From Chrysaora quinquecirrha (Eukaryota > Cnidaria > Scyphozoa > Semaeostomeae > Pelagiidae), in assembly GCA_014526335.1 (NCBI GenBank), contig JACTAT010000047.1, positions 147,609 through 211,608 of the forward strand: a stretch of DNA of 64,000 bases, written 5' to 3'. Shown in pieces: positions 39,160 to 51,353 of this stretch. The notes under the pieces were generated by a model. It searched no databases, had not been told where the DNA came from, and saw only the letters and a program-made list of their open reading frames with translations. Position 1 is the first letter of the stretch; each line of letters opens with the position of its first letter. A program made the position numbers and the translations under genes.

Positions 39160-40575
39160 TAATGTTTCGCCTTGCCAAGCAAGGCTTCTTCAGAGTGTGG
39201 TAAAGGGATAAATTTAATTACATTAATTACAAAATTTAATTACAAATTTCTTTTTTAATTGTGGTTGGTGAAATCTGATTGGTAGAAAGGTGGATGCTTT
39301 GCAGTGACATGTGGTGTTGTGGAAGATGTGTGTGTGTGTGATGGTAAAAATAAGGATGTTCACAATAATCATAATATTATTAAGCAAAATGAAATGATGA
39401 TTGAACAGATAATTATAAAAAATGCTCACATACCTTGGATACAGACATAAACATGTATGAAATGAAATACAGAAAGCTTCTCTCATCACTAGACAAGACA
39501 GCTTAAAGACAAAAAACAAGTGTCAGAACTATAGACTCCTTGTGGTGTATGTGTGGTATATGTAACCTATTGTGGAAACCTACCATCCAGTGTTACCTCA
39601 ATTGGATCAAATACTTACTAAACACTACAGTATGTAAGAAGCTCTGGTGACTGCAAGGAAGCTTTCTCCCAAATGCCAGTACTAATCTACCGAAGAACAA
39701 AAAACCTTAGTGATCACCTGGTACGTGCTAAAATAATACATGCTATAAGCAACGATTCCCAGGGCATACACAAGTGCTCATCTAAACGCAACTGCAGCAC
39801 GTGCACACATACTTGATGGGGCAACAACTGTCACATTTACTGATACAGACAAAACATTCAACATCAAATAGCGATTGGACTACAACTTCACAAACGTAAT
39901 TTACGTAATTCAGTGCCTGCAATGCCTACAGAACAGGGACAGTAACTGCCAGTACATTGGACAGAGGGGAAGACAACTACCAGACTGACTCAACAAGCAC
40001 CGTAAGGACGTTATCAACAAAAACATGACAAATCTGGGGTTGCAGATCACTTCTGTAAACCCAGACACACCATTGACCATCTACAAATTCTACCTATGCT
40101 ACAACTACACAACAAACAAGAGAGTGTTAGAAGAGCCAAAGAACAATACTTCATTGGCCTAGGTAACACTTTTGCACCTAACGGACTAAACAGAACCACT
40201 GACCACTAACCCTATCTAACTCTTTTCTCCTTCACCTGTCTTGGTTCTCTGTTTTCTATCACCTCAATATTTTACACTTATTATCATCACAACTTTCATC
40301 ATTAATATTATTTCTATCATTATTAAGAAACACTATATTTTATAATTATCCATTAAATGACCATATCTTTTTCATTATTATGATTTTGTTATCATCCTTT
40401 TGTTACCATTATACGCGCATCTTCCACAGCACCACGTGAAACTGCGAAGCATCCACCTCTCTACCAATCAGATTTAACTGACCACAATTAAAAAAAATTT
40501 TGTACATAATGTAATTAAATTTATCCGTTTATCAGACTCTGAAGAAGCCTTGCTTGGCAAGGCAAAATAGTTTCA
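39160..40575 (+). mobile_element. Penelope-like element fragment with GIY-YIG domain and inverted ends
   Basis: On the plus strand ~39660-40210, in broken frames: PVLIYRRTKNLSDHLVRAK, KCSSKRNCSTC, NVIYVIQCLQC, CQYIGQRGRQL, NKHRKDVINKN and AKEQYFIGLGNTFAPNGLNR. This is the order of a Penelope GIY-YIG endonuclease tail. Flanks 39160-39335 and 40420-40575 are inverted repeats. Each contains a hammerhead-like core, and Penelope elements are known to carry such ribozymes in their terminal repeats. The reverse transcriptase part is missing. Confidence 0.75.
39165..39193 (-). ncRNA. Hammerhead-ribozyme-like core
   Basis: Minus strand: CTGAAGA, then a perfect 6-bp stem GCCTTG/CAAGGC with loop CTTGG, then GAAA. 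This fits CUGANGA - stem II - GAAA except for one extra base before the stem. The copy at 40539-40567 (plus) has the same stem but the GAAA is changed to AAAA. Stem I and III were not verified. Confidence 0.4.
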
Positions 40576-40579
40576 CTAG

Positions 40580-40985
40580 CATCAAATGCCGTTGGTAGTT
40601 CGATGGTATTGTACAGGCTGAGTTTAATTTGTTGCTCAATTTTAGTACTGTTCCAGATCTTTCCCATTCTTCTAAATACTGCAGACACTTTACCAATTCT
40701 TACTTTGATATCCACTTCAGATCCTCCATCACTTCTAATAACACTGCCCATATAGGTAAAATTTTGAACCTCTTCAACAGGTTGTCCTGCAACTGTTATA
40801 CCCACAGCATTCTATTGGGCTGTCGATGCTTGGATCACTCTGGTCTTTCATGACTTATTCTCAATATATCCAGCCACCTCAGATAGATTGGTGGGTAACT
40901 GTTGTAATTCTTCTCTAGAGTCAGCAAGAATTGCAATGTCATCAGCAAAGTCAAGATAACATAGTGTCCCCAATATTTTTGGCAA
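40580..40985 (-). pseudogene. LINE reverse transcriptase fragment
   Basis: Minus strand in broken frames: LDFADDIAILADSREEL (the catalytic FADD motif), then VEEVQNFTYMGSVIRSDGG and a stretch typical of the thumb of non-LTR endonuclease-reverse transcriptases (KVRIGKVSAVFRRMGKIW). Stops interrupt it near 40,850. It is cut off at the Penelope fragment on its downstream side. Confidence 0.75.
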
Positions 40986-41224
40986 AGATTGTAGCTACTA
41001 TGTGTACTTTCTATTTATTACTATTTTATTGAACCGTGGCTCTTATATGTCCCATCAATGATGATATAGGAAATACATCAGCCGTTGACTAACTGGGCCC
41101 AAAAGATTGTGCTTGCTATGCTGTCACATTTCAAGATGATGTTTGCCATTTCGAGGCCAATTCCATCTTCAGAATAACCTTTCTGCTTTTCTATTTATAT
41201 TTTTTCCAAGACTTTGCCTTTATT

Positions 41225-41521
41225 TTTTTGTCTGAAGGACATATTAAGAGGGTGCTTGTGGAACGCATGTATGCATAGAACATATCAATGCTGTCGCAAT
41301 GTGCGAAGGATAGTGGTACAATGCTTACAAAAGAGTGTTTGCAAGAATTTGCAACAATGAAACAATGATTTGGCAAATGAGTCCATGTCCAGCAGTATAA
41401 CAGCTGCAGAAAAAACTGATCATGATCATGATTATCATGATTATCACAATGATCATAACCATCACGATAATGATGATAATGATGACAATGATAATCACAA
41501 TGATCATATCATGACCATGAC

Positions 41522-41562
<41 letters not shown>

Positions 41563-41640
41563 TGATTATCACAATGATCGAGACCATGATGATAATGACA
41601 ACAATAATGATAAAAACATGCTGAATATGATGTTGATGAA
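41225..41640 (+). repeat. Dispersed repeat with ATG microsatellite tail
   Basis: Begins TCTGAAGGACATATTAAGAG and continues with 'aacgcatgtatgcatagaac' and 'gctgtcgcaatgtgcgaagg', then a ~100-bp tract also present (reversed) at 11,960-12,130, then (ATGATG)n. The first ~80 bp is shared with 54766-54850. Confidence 0.8.
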
Positions 41641-42668
41641 GTCAATTATTATGATCATGATGATATTGGTGGTGTTGCTGATCGTAATTTCATTCGCTCA
41701 AATCCCCCGAACACATCACCTTCAATTCTAGACATCACTGGGCCCAGATTCATTGACAGGAGTGCCAAGAATGTTTGCAATGCTTAATAGCAACATGCAA
41801 ATGTTAATGAAGGAAGCAACTGTGATTCATCAAATCGTTTGTTTTCGCAACTACCGCACTTCAGCTATTTCTAAACGTGATAAAATTTAGCACAGATGTT
41901 ACAAATTTGACATACAGTATTTCTAGAAATTCTAAAATATCCTAGATATTTTTTTATTTTCAAGTTTTCATAGAGTTGTTTGCCTTTGAATATTGCATCG
42001 AATTTTTTAGATATGCAGACATTCACTGATTGCTCTAAATTTTTCGATTCCTAAATTTGCATACATGGTTTTAAGATTTTGTGTTATTTTCAATAAAGAG
42101 GAGAGAAGGGAGGGAGCTTGTGGCGTAATAAAAACTCTTGCCAAGTTTATCGACATCTTAAGTGAAGTTGTCGAGACCCTGACATGTATAAACAAACAAT
42201 CTATCTCCTGACCAAATTGCCAATGAGTAATCACCACTAATCGCTACATTAACAGTTGATTGCCATTTGAAAACATGTTTATGTCGACTTTCACGCACAA
42301 TCCATGTAAATTAAGCCCAGCCGTGATTTTTTGATTTTTGCTCAATCATAATCAATTTATTTGAAATATTATACCAGTAATAATTATATCAGCCTGAAAA
42401 ATTTTTGATCCAAAATTGAGGGACAGATCTCCAGTAAATAAATGCTAATGTAATCCATATGTATTCATTTGCTTTTCATTGTACTCATTTGCCCTTAACC
42501 GCGAGACTATTGAAAGCATTAAACGAAGTAAACGAAGCTATTGAAATTGAAGACCAAAAAATGAAAAACTTTATTGAAGGGCATAAACGGATAGAGTTGT
42601 TACAATAAATAATTGGAGTATGAAAACATGAAAATGAAAACCAAACGATCATAAAAAAATATTGAGAG
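41641..42668. other. No recognisable gene
   Basis: Short unrelated frames only; no splice-supported exon or inverted repeat recognised. Confidence 0.4.
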
Positions 42669-42743
42669 TACTGTGAAACGGGGATCGATCTCCAGACTTC
42701 TAGTTCAAGAAAGCAGTGGTTTAAACCATTGGGCCACAGTAGC
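42669..42743 (-). repeat. tRNA-derived sequence (SINE head or tRNA pseudogene)
   Basis: Minus strand: TGGCCCAATGG (A-box-like) and GAGATCGATCC (B-box-like) at normal spacing. TACTG near the 5' end pairs with CAGTA at the 3' end as part of an acceptor stem. The anticodon arm is imperfect, so a working tRNA gene is unlikely. Confidence 0.55.
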
Positions 42744-42824
42744 AAATGGTGCTAATTGATGTTTATTGTCAAGTGATTGCGTTTTTGTTTTAATGATACC
42801 ATTAATGCCGACCCTTACGGCGAC

Positions 42825-43758
42825 TTCAAAGTTTACTTCCGCATATTTGTGGTCAATCTGTTGTTACATTTTGGCAAAAAAAGAGCGTCTTAGGTAGGTA
42901 GGTAGGTAGGTAGGTAGGTAGATAGGTAGGTAGGTAGGTAGGTAGGCAGGTAGGTAGGTAGGTAGGTAGGTAGGTAGGTAGGTAGGTAGGTAAGTAGGTC
43001 TCTGTCTATACCTGTATCCGTGACATCGCATGCCCACATAATGTGCTCATCCTTCGCACATAAAAATAGGTAGGGATATAGACGCCTTTTGCTGCCAAAC
43101 GGCGTAACGAAAGATAAACCACAAATACTAGGAATAAACTTGGAAGTCACCGTAAGTGTTGTCGTTCGTGGGCATGATTAACAAAAAGCAATTGCTTGCC
43201 AAAAATATCAATTAGAATAGCGCAGTGGAATAATGCACTTGTTTCTTGGCCAAAGGGTTGTGAGTTCGATCTACGATGCAGTAACATTCTAACATCAAGA
43301 TTTTCGAAAATGAAAATCTGACTCCATGATTTTCTCACAAGAAAGGCGGCTCGGTCGGGCTTCAAATTATGGTTTGACTACAATATTACGAAATGTTGCT
43401 CAAAATTACTTTGATTTAATTTTTCACTAAAAATATTGTCATTCTATTTTTGAGTCGGTTGTTATTGTCAGAAGTTTCTAGAATTCCTCTAACATGTAAG
43501 ATATTTCGTGCGAAGAGGGGAGGAAAGTTTGGCGCAGCAGAATTTGTTGCCAAGCTTGACAGAAGATATTTTTTCAGAATAGTTTGTGGCTTCGATAATC
43601 ATCAGAACATAAATGAATTAAAGTTGAAGTGACTATAGATTTTCTATTTTCCATTGAAAGTTTTGGGTTTTCCCTTTCTTCATAGAAAAATGTCATCTGA
43701 TCATCATTGTCAGCATTCGCATCAGCAACATGAAAACAACCATTATCGTCATCATCAT

Positions 43759-43849
<91 letters not shown>

Positions 43850-43938
43850 TTCATCATCATCATCATCCCCACAATCATCTTCAATATCCCTATTCTGCGA
43901 TAAAATCATCACGATCATCACCAATTATATTCATCATC

Positions 43939-43992
<54 letters not shown>

Positions 43993-44070
43993 GTCGTCGT
44001 CCATATCCCTATTCTGTGATAAAATCATCACGATCATCACAAATTGTAATCATAATCATAATCATCATCG

Positions 44071-44115
<45 letters not shown>

Positions 44116-44320
44116 ACTTCATCATCAACATCATCATCATCATCATCATCATCGTCTTCAATATCCCTATTCTGTGATAAAATCATCATGATCATCAACA
44201 TAATCATCATCCTCATCATCGCTGTCTTCTTCTTCGTCATCATTATCATCATCATCGTCGTTATCATCATCATCATCGACGTCCTTCGCACATTGCTACA
44301 GCGTTGCTATTTTTTTATCT
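42825..44320 (+). repeat. Composite dispersed repeat, copy A (inverted arms, tRNA-like part, CAT microsatellite)
   Basis: Order: arm TTACGGCGACTTCAAAGTTT (42825-42892), (GTAG)n 42893-42995, inverted arm (43080-43160), tRNA-like segment TAGCGCAGTGG...GAGTTCGATC (~43214-43280), a ~350-bp conserved block with a short open frame (43498-43632), then (CAT)n at ~43690-44280, ending GTCCTTCGCACATTGCTACA. The same order occurs in copy B at 55.5-56.8 kb. The poly-His and poly-Asp frames are microsatellite artefacts. Confidence 0.85.
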
Positions 44321-47300
44321 CTTGTTAGAATTCTGTTGTGGACGATAAATCAGTCAATTTCATGTCTTCATCAACAACCATCGTCAAAAGGCCGCCGTTG
44401 ATATTACCAATCAGCATGCCCGAATTTCTGCGCACAAATTATCTAGGGCAGTTACCAATAGTGTGGCCTAATTTTAGTCAATAGTTTAGGTTTGTGATTC
44501 ATTTTCAATGACCTTTATAACCTTTCGTTTTCTTGTTTTAACAATTTAGAACATGTGAAGGTTAGCAGCTTATTGCTGTATCATTTCCTAACTTTCTATG
44601 GATGAAATAACATTGCAGGTTTGTTGTCTTTCAAATATTTAATTGTCAATGTTATCCCTAACTAATCTTCTTTTATTAGATTTACGTTACATTTAGCCAT
44701 TATCGGTTCTGCCAGCTCGAAATTACTTGCCTTAATCTTTTCCCTTGCTTTAATCATTTTACAAACTGCAATGAGCAATAAAATAATAGCTGAGAGCGAA
44801 CTTTTCTTTACTGGCACTCACGTCTTCAACTCATGTCTTCCCTTGTTGTCAAATTGAGGTGAATAAGTTTCATTAAAACGTCGGAAAAAATCTGAAGAAG
44901 TCTTTTTTAAACACAGTATAGGTTTGTTTCCCATTTTTTCAACATCTTATAAGCAAGTGAGCGTTGTTTTTATTTGTCTGCCCTTGACAAACTGTGTAAA
45001 AGTGAAGTGAACAACCTTCGGTAAAACGTCAAAAAAAAATCCGAAAAAAATATAAGATAGTTTTGTTTCTCAGTTTTTTAACATTTCATAAGATTTGCGG
45101 AAATATTTCTATTTTTTCCGTCATGTTGAAAAGGACTTCTGAAAATGGAGTCAGGCTGTTCAACAGCTGGCCCGTTGCAATGCAAAGAACGTGCTTGTTT
45201 TCGTTTTGGTAAACTGATTGACAGTTTTCTATGCTTTTTTGGTTCTGCTTCGTCGACTAACAAAGATTTTTTCGGATTTTTTCCATCTTTTTAAGGAAAG
45301 TTATCTCATTTCGACAACATTTCTTCGCATTAAAAAAGACCAAAAAGTGCATGCTGTTTTCTATGGCCTAAATCCCAGCAGATATAAAAAAAACTGGCAA
45401 AAAACCTATACTGTATGAAAAAAAGTTTTTTAACATTATATTCGATTTTTTAAGGAAAGTTATTCATACACACTTTGACATCGTGTACTTGCATTGGCAA
45501 GTGACGATCAAGACTTGCTAGCTCTCTTATGTTGTTCTCCCCATCTTGAAAATAGTTTAATTTGGATAAAAAGAATGAAATCTTCCAGGCTATTTTCACC
45601 CCGACTCAAAAAATACAAGTTGCGCTCATAATCTCATAAAAAGTAGAAGAACTTGGAAAGCAATTCAACTTTATACAAAAATTTTTAACCGAGGGGCAAT
45701 TCACTCCTTGGGAATCTCTTACACCTTTGCTGAAAATCCTTTTCGAAATCCATTTGAAATCCTTTTGTTTAAAGAAACCTCGCACGCTTTTTAGAGAGGG
45801 AGATGCCTCATCCCCCTTAATTTCAACTTGTAAAAAACAAATATTTCGAAACTTACTTGGGAATTTTGACTTCTTGATAATCACTTCGCGTAAAAGTCTC
45901 AAATCTGTTTTGAATACTGTAATAATTTTGCGAGGAACAAAAGAATAAATCATTTATTAACTCGCAAAAGTTCAGGCGATTTGCCTTTTTTTATTCAAAA
46001 TGGCTTGTGAAAAACGATTTACGCTTTAAATGATGAAAAAATACGAACCTCAAGTCGTAACATGTTTCTTTATTTGAAAAAAGCAACATTTATGTATACC
46101 TACAAATCATGCCACTATCCTGCCATTGAAAATGAAATGAGTTAACGATTCCCGAACACAAACGCGAAGTTGCGACGAAAACTTCTGCCTTGGTTTTTAA
46201 TAAGAATTTGCGTTTATTAAGAAAAGGTTAAATACCATCCATTTTGTACTGATTTTAAGCAACTTTTCCCAGCAACAGTTCTACTTTCAAAGCCGAGCGG
46301 ATTTTATGAGAGGGTGAGAGTCAGAGAGCAAAGCACTTTTCCTGGCAATCGACCAGAAAAAAGACGAAAGAATCAGCTCGCACCTGGCTCGCACTAACAA
46401 AAGCGTCCGCAACTGAAATCGATAGATGGTGCACTGCCTTGGCAGAATAGAGTTCAATCAAAAAAAGAAGCGCATTTCTAGATGGCCCAGGAAAAAAGCC
46501 TTTTGGGGGCAAAAATTCAATAGGCAATAACAATGGGCAACCTCATTTGCATATAAGCAGATTAGTAATATAGGATGAATTTTTAAAGGGCCCCCAAACT
46601 CAAAATTTTTATTCCATTCAAATAAGTAATCTGGAACTCTGATTCTGAAATCACAGTTATTCTGATACCGTTTTGCCGCTATAAGCGTTTATTTGTTTGA
46701 AATTGAGTTGAATTGTTGTTCAGAAAAATTTTCGGGATTCACATTTCCTCGGTCATTCGTGTCTCTCAACAAGACTATCGGTCATGCGACGAGTTACTTG
46801 AACTGGCGGACTCATGCCAGAAAGAGGGCGGGAGCAGGCAGATAGACAAGACGTATTTCACTTTCAAATTCTTTAAGATACATTCTCACACTAAAAAATG
46901 AGGTACATCCATAATAAACACACTCTTATATTATGAACCTGGTAATTTTATCCTCACTCACGTGAATTGAACTCAGATAGCCCAAACAGCCTTTGTGTAT
47001 TGCAAACCACTGAATTTTGTTGAACATAAATATTCTTCAGCCCTGAAGTCAGCGTTCTGCCAGTGCTGTTTTGTTTCATTCAAGATAAGTGAATCATATA
47101 CTCGCTGCTGCTTTGCTCATTTTCTCGCCATTTTCGACCTCACGTAAATAACGAACCTTGGTACCGTGTGACGTAATAATAGTACCGTGTGACGACACAA
47201 TATCCTTTTCCCCCAGAAAATTTTCTTATTTTTCTCTCGGAAAGTCCAACTTTTGAGCTCTTATTACAACTAGAAGAATAAAATTTTAGTGGAAAAACAC

Positions 47301-48984
47301 CACGATAGCTTAAAGCTCATCCGCACCTATCAATTAGCTATATAAAAATCCCAGAATAAATTTTTTGACTTTAGGGGCCCTTGAAGATTTATTTGACTAT
47401 ATTATCGAAAGTTATTCACCACAATTTGACGCTCAATCTGTTCTCTCTAGCGACAAAGCGTTTCTGTTAGGCAGTTTTCATCATAGCCGGTCATCTCTAT
47501 GATCTAACCACTCAGCCATCAGGAAGGCTGTTACACAAGGGAATAATCTCCACTGATCATGACAGAATCCAGTTACCTAGGATAATTGCGTGATTTTTCG
47601 CAGAGGCACCAGTGACGCCCATCAAAGAAGGGGTTTGCTCCTTTTACTTCAGAAAATGCAGCAGGCATGAAATTAAGCGAGCACCATCGCCAAATCGTGC
47701 TTGAATAGCATCTCACAACCACTTTCAGGAGGCACAAATGAAATTCTTAGTTCTGGGCTCTGCAAAAGAGGCTTGATTTTAAAAATGAGTTATCAGATGG
47801 GTCCTAATTTGAAAGAGACTATAACTCTATTATTTGGGGGTTTACCTAGGGGCTAATTTGCAAAAATAAAATATGGATTTATATGAGTGAATTCTAAGCT
47901 GGGGGGTTTATTCAAAAGGGTTTATTTGCTGAAGTTTTTTCTAATCAACAGAGGGTTTTATGAGAATGAATTCTTAGCTGGAGGGACTCATTCAAGACGG
48001 GTTTAAATGCAGAATTGAATCTTTAATCGGAGGCTTATTCTAGAGAGGCTTTTGTAAAAGGTGAATTATTAGATGGAGTTGCTTATTCAAGACGGGTTTA
48101 AATGCAGAAGAAAAATTCTTAATCGGGGGAGGTGGTGGGCTTATTATTTCAAAGTAAAAAAAAAACAAAAAAAAGGAAATATACATCCTTTTCCGCATGA
48201 ATATTTGTTTTTCAAGGAAAAATCATTTTCCAACTGATTTGCACCTATTCTGGGCCAGTGTTTCAAGTGAAAAAATCTTTTACGCCTATCCGCCACCAAC
48301 AGCGCAAGGATAAATACATAGACAGAGAACAGAAGAAAAAAAACAGAAAAAGGCATATTCGCGGTTTTTTGATTCGTATATGGCAAATTCACTTAAATGC
48401 TGTCCACCAATTCAATTCAACTTTGAATACAAATTACATGCCACCCGATTGGTACCCTTGTAGCGTCACTCTCACTAGCAACCGCGAAACAACATCGTTG
48501 CTAGAAAACAACTTTTGTTTGTTTTGTTTTACTTTGAATACGTTTTCCCCTCCTCGTCAACACTTTACTTCTTTTTAACCTTTGTTGTTATTCACAGTTT
48601 TTGTAATTATTCATGTCGTTATACATTGTATTGTTACCTGAAATTCGTAAGTCAGTTGAGCTGAGCAAAGTCGTTGACCAAAGTCAGTTGAGCAAAGTCA
48701 AGTATATACAGAGTAACATCATTCACGTCTCTCTCTCTGGCTCCGTGTTTTCTACACGTTAAAAAGACTTAAAACAACGATCATCGCTTGCAGTCAAGAT
48801 CAGTAAAGGCGCACAAATTTTATACATATTTCGTTTTTACTAAACCCTACCCGTCTAGAAAGCTATTGCTATCGAATACGATCCAATTTGGTAAAATTGA
48901 CATGTCCGTTAGTTAGTAAAGTTTATTTATTCAATCAATGAAGTATTCTTCAATGTTGTACTTTTGTCTTCTTTTTCCACTTCT
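44321..48984. other. No recognisable gene; some degenerate repeats
   Basis: Imperfect direct repeats occur at ~44,870-45,090 (AAAACGTC, AAATCTGAAGAAG, TTTGTTTC blocks) and ~47,820-48,140 (GGGTTTAAATGCAGAA, TTCTTAATCGG, ATTCAAGACGGG). I see no coding exon with both splice sites. The first exon of the TMEM94-like gene may lie here, but I could not identify it. Confidence 0.4.
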
Positions 48985-49735
48985 TGAGTTGGCCTTTGGG
49001 CTACTAGCCCTACTTCGTCGTTCACGTAAAACTACTTGGGCTACTAGCTCTACTTTGTTGTTCGCGTATACTTGGGCTACAAGCCCTACTTTGTCATTTC
49101 CGTATCCTTGGGTACTAGTCGTACTTCCCCGTTCGTGTGTACATGGGCTACTAGCCCTAATTTGTCGTTCGTGTATACATTGGCTACCAGCCCTACTTAC
49201 TCGTTCTCATATGTTTGTGCTACTAGCCCTACTTAGTCGTTCTCATATGTTTGTGCTACTAGCCCTACTTAGTCGTTCTCATATGTTTGTGCTACTAGCC
49301 CTACTTCGTCATTCGCGTATAGCTACTTGGGCTACTAGCCCTACTTCGTCATTCGCGTATAGCTTCATGGGCTACTAGCCCTACTTCGTCGTTCGCATAT
49401 AGATGCTTGGGCCCCTACTACGTCGTTCGCCTATACATTGGCTACTAGCCCTACTTCGTCGTTCGCATATACTTGGGCTACTAGCCCTACTTCGTCGTTC
49501 GCGTATACTTAGGTAGCTAACCCACGTTGTCGTTTGTGTATACTTGAGTAATTAACTCACTTCGCCGTTCGTGTATAATTGGTCTACTAGCCCTACTTCA
49601 TCGTCCGCTTATTCTTGGGTAAGTAACCCATGTCGTCGTTCGCGTGTATTTAGGTAACTAACCCACTTCGTTGTTTGCGTATACTTGGGTAAGTAACCCA
49701 CGTCGTCGTTCTCGTATACTTGGGTAACACGCTAG
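48985..49735. repeat. 36-bp minisatellite
   Basis: Unit CTACTAGCCCTACTTCGTCG + TTCGCGTATACTTGGG, 36 bp, about 20 copies that become more divergent to the right (TAACCCACGTCGTCG variants). The 146-codon frame over it is repeat-derived because 36 is divisible by 3. Confidence 0.9.
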
Positions 49736-49739
49736 CGAA

Positions 49740-49950
49740 TGTATAATCACTACTGTGGTGGATAATCATTACTGTTGTGGTAGTTTCTGCGTACTGTGGT
49801 GGATAATCACTACTGTTTTAGGTTATTATGCTTGATGTGGTGGGTTACTATGCTTGTTGTGGTGGTAGTTTTTGCGTACTTTGGTGGATAATAACTACTT
49901 GTGGTGGGTTATTATTCTTGATGTGGTGGGTTACTATGCTTGCTATTAAG
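49740..49950. repeat. Short tandem repeat (GTGGTGGATAATCACTACTG type)
   Basis: Irregular repeats of GTGGTGGRTWATYACTACTG and GGTGGGTTACTATGCTTG, partly inverted. They immediately follow the 36-bp array. No gene. Confidence 0.65.
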
Positions 49951-50706
49951 TCAATATAATATTACGGATCTATACACGATCTACACGATATAAACATTGT
50001 TTCTGTCATTTTTATTTTGCGATGTTAGATAACACGATAAGGACTTCACAACATGACGGCATAACTAAAATCCAACAACTAATTGGTTTTGCTGGTCGAA
50101 AAACTTTCTAATCTTTAATAACAAAGAAGCCTTATGTTCAGGTGGTTGTTAGACCAAAATTGTTGGTAACATTAAGGTATTGAGCTTTGTTTTGAATGTA
50201 AACGCGCAATAGACCTTTCCAAAGAGATCTGGGATATCAAATAAGGGAATCCTCTCCACGGACAAAGACCAGAATTGCAGTCGCTTCAGATAAAATAGTG
50301 CAGCAGATTCTACTCCAAATTCACGAATAAACCTGAAAATAGAGCTCCCTTAAAATATGTCAGCAAACGCATTGATTGGTTGAACACATTATTCTGCCCT
50401 TGTGTAGTTCAACAGGTATTGATCTATTATTCTTTGAGCTGTATGATCTATATTAAGTAACTAAGCAGCCAATGTCATTACCATCATTTGTTTTGAGGGA
50501 CAACAAAAGAAACATCAAAATATAGGCTCCTATGCAGATGCTGCAAAGCAAAAAAGATCGTTACCAAATTGATGTGTTTGACGCATTGGTGTGACGAAAT
50601 GCATTTTTGTATATTTTCATAGCATTTCGAGACTATGAGTTTATGTTCATAACTTTCCGCTCTTGTTCACTTTTTATGTCTGGTTTTCATTACTTAAAAC
50701 GATGTA

Positions 50707-51187
50707 CACTTGTGTTCGAAAAGTATCGCACCACCTTTCTTAAAATGGTGGCTAGCTGTGACTCTCGGCCTGAAGCAAGCTATTTTCCAAACAAAGACAA
50801 CAGGGCTCAGGGGCCCGTGACTAACGATTTTGGCAGGAAATAAAGGTCAGAGAATTCTTCTTCGAATAGGAGCAAAATTTTGCCAATTTCTGCAAGTTAA
50901 CCAATCAATTTATCATTGAATTTGACACCAGTTGAAAGAGAGTTTTCCTAAATCTTTTGAAGACACTGCTCCAACTTCTAAATAATTTTCTCTGTCAAAA
51001 CATTTTAACTGTTCGTTACTGTTAATTCTAACGGAAAGCCAGTAAAAATGTGAATATTTTCCCGCCGAAAATCGTTTGTTACCGGACCCCTGAGCCCTGT
51101 TGTCTTTGTTTTGAAAATAGCTTGCTTTAGGCGGAGAGCCACAGCTAGCCGCCGTTTCGAGGAAGGTGGTGCGATACTTTTCGAAAG
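50707..51187. mobile_element. TA-flanked MITE (~481 bp), mariner-like
   Basis: Inverted arms of at least 120 bp with shared TTCGAAAAGTATCGCACCAC and AACAGGGCTCAGGGG. TA dinucleotides lie at 50705-50706 and 51188-51189. The outermost few bases differ between arms. CGGCGGGAAAAT near the inner arm edge is shared with the Tc1-type element at 38,013, suggesting related families. No coding capacity. Confidence 0.75.
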
Positions 51188-51353
51188 TAATTTTATTAAT
51201 AAATAATTTGAACAATTGGTAGTTTATTTGCTTGAATTAAATTTCGTGTCCTTGTTCATTTACGTAAAAGGAGTCTAGATAGGAAGAAAATATTAAATTA
51301 TTGTTAGATTTTTTATCTTAGCAGCTATATAATTTTCTTCATTCTTGCTTCAG

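Noticed and set aside
42890..43000. CRISPR-like regular repeats
   Set aside because: Simple GTAG microsatellite without spacers; the organism is eukaryotic.
43574..44291. Poly-His, poly-Asp and poly-Met frames, also at 23.2-23.5, 41.3-41.6 and 55.0 kb
   Set aside because: Translations of (CAT)n/(ATG)n microsatellites.
47455..47535. tRNA-Ser/Leu-like stretch on the minus strand (TGGCTGAGTGGTTAGATC)
   Set aside because: A-box-like only; no B box or acceptor stem found.
48938..49378. 146-codon frame repeating ALLRRSRMFVL-like peptides
   Set aside because: 36-bp minisatellite; composition and periodicity follow the DNA repeat.
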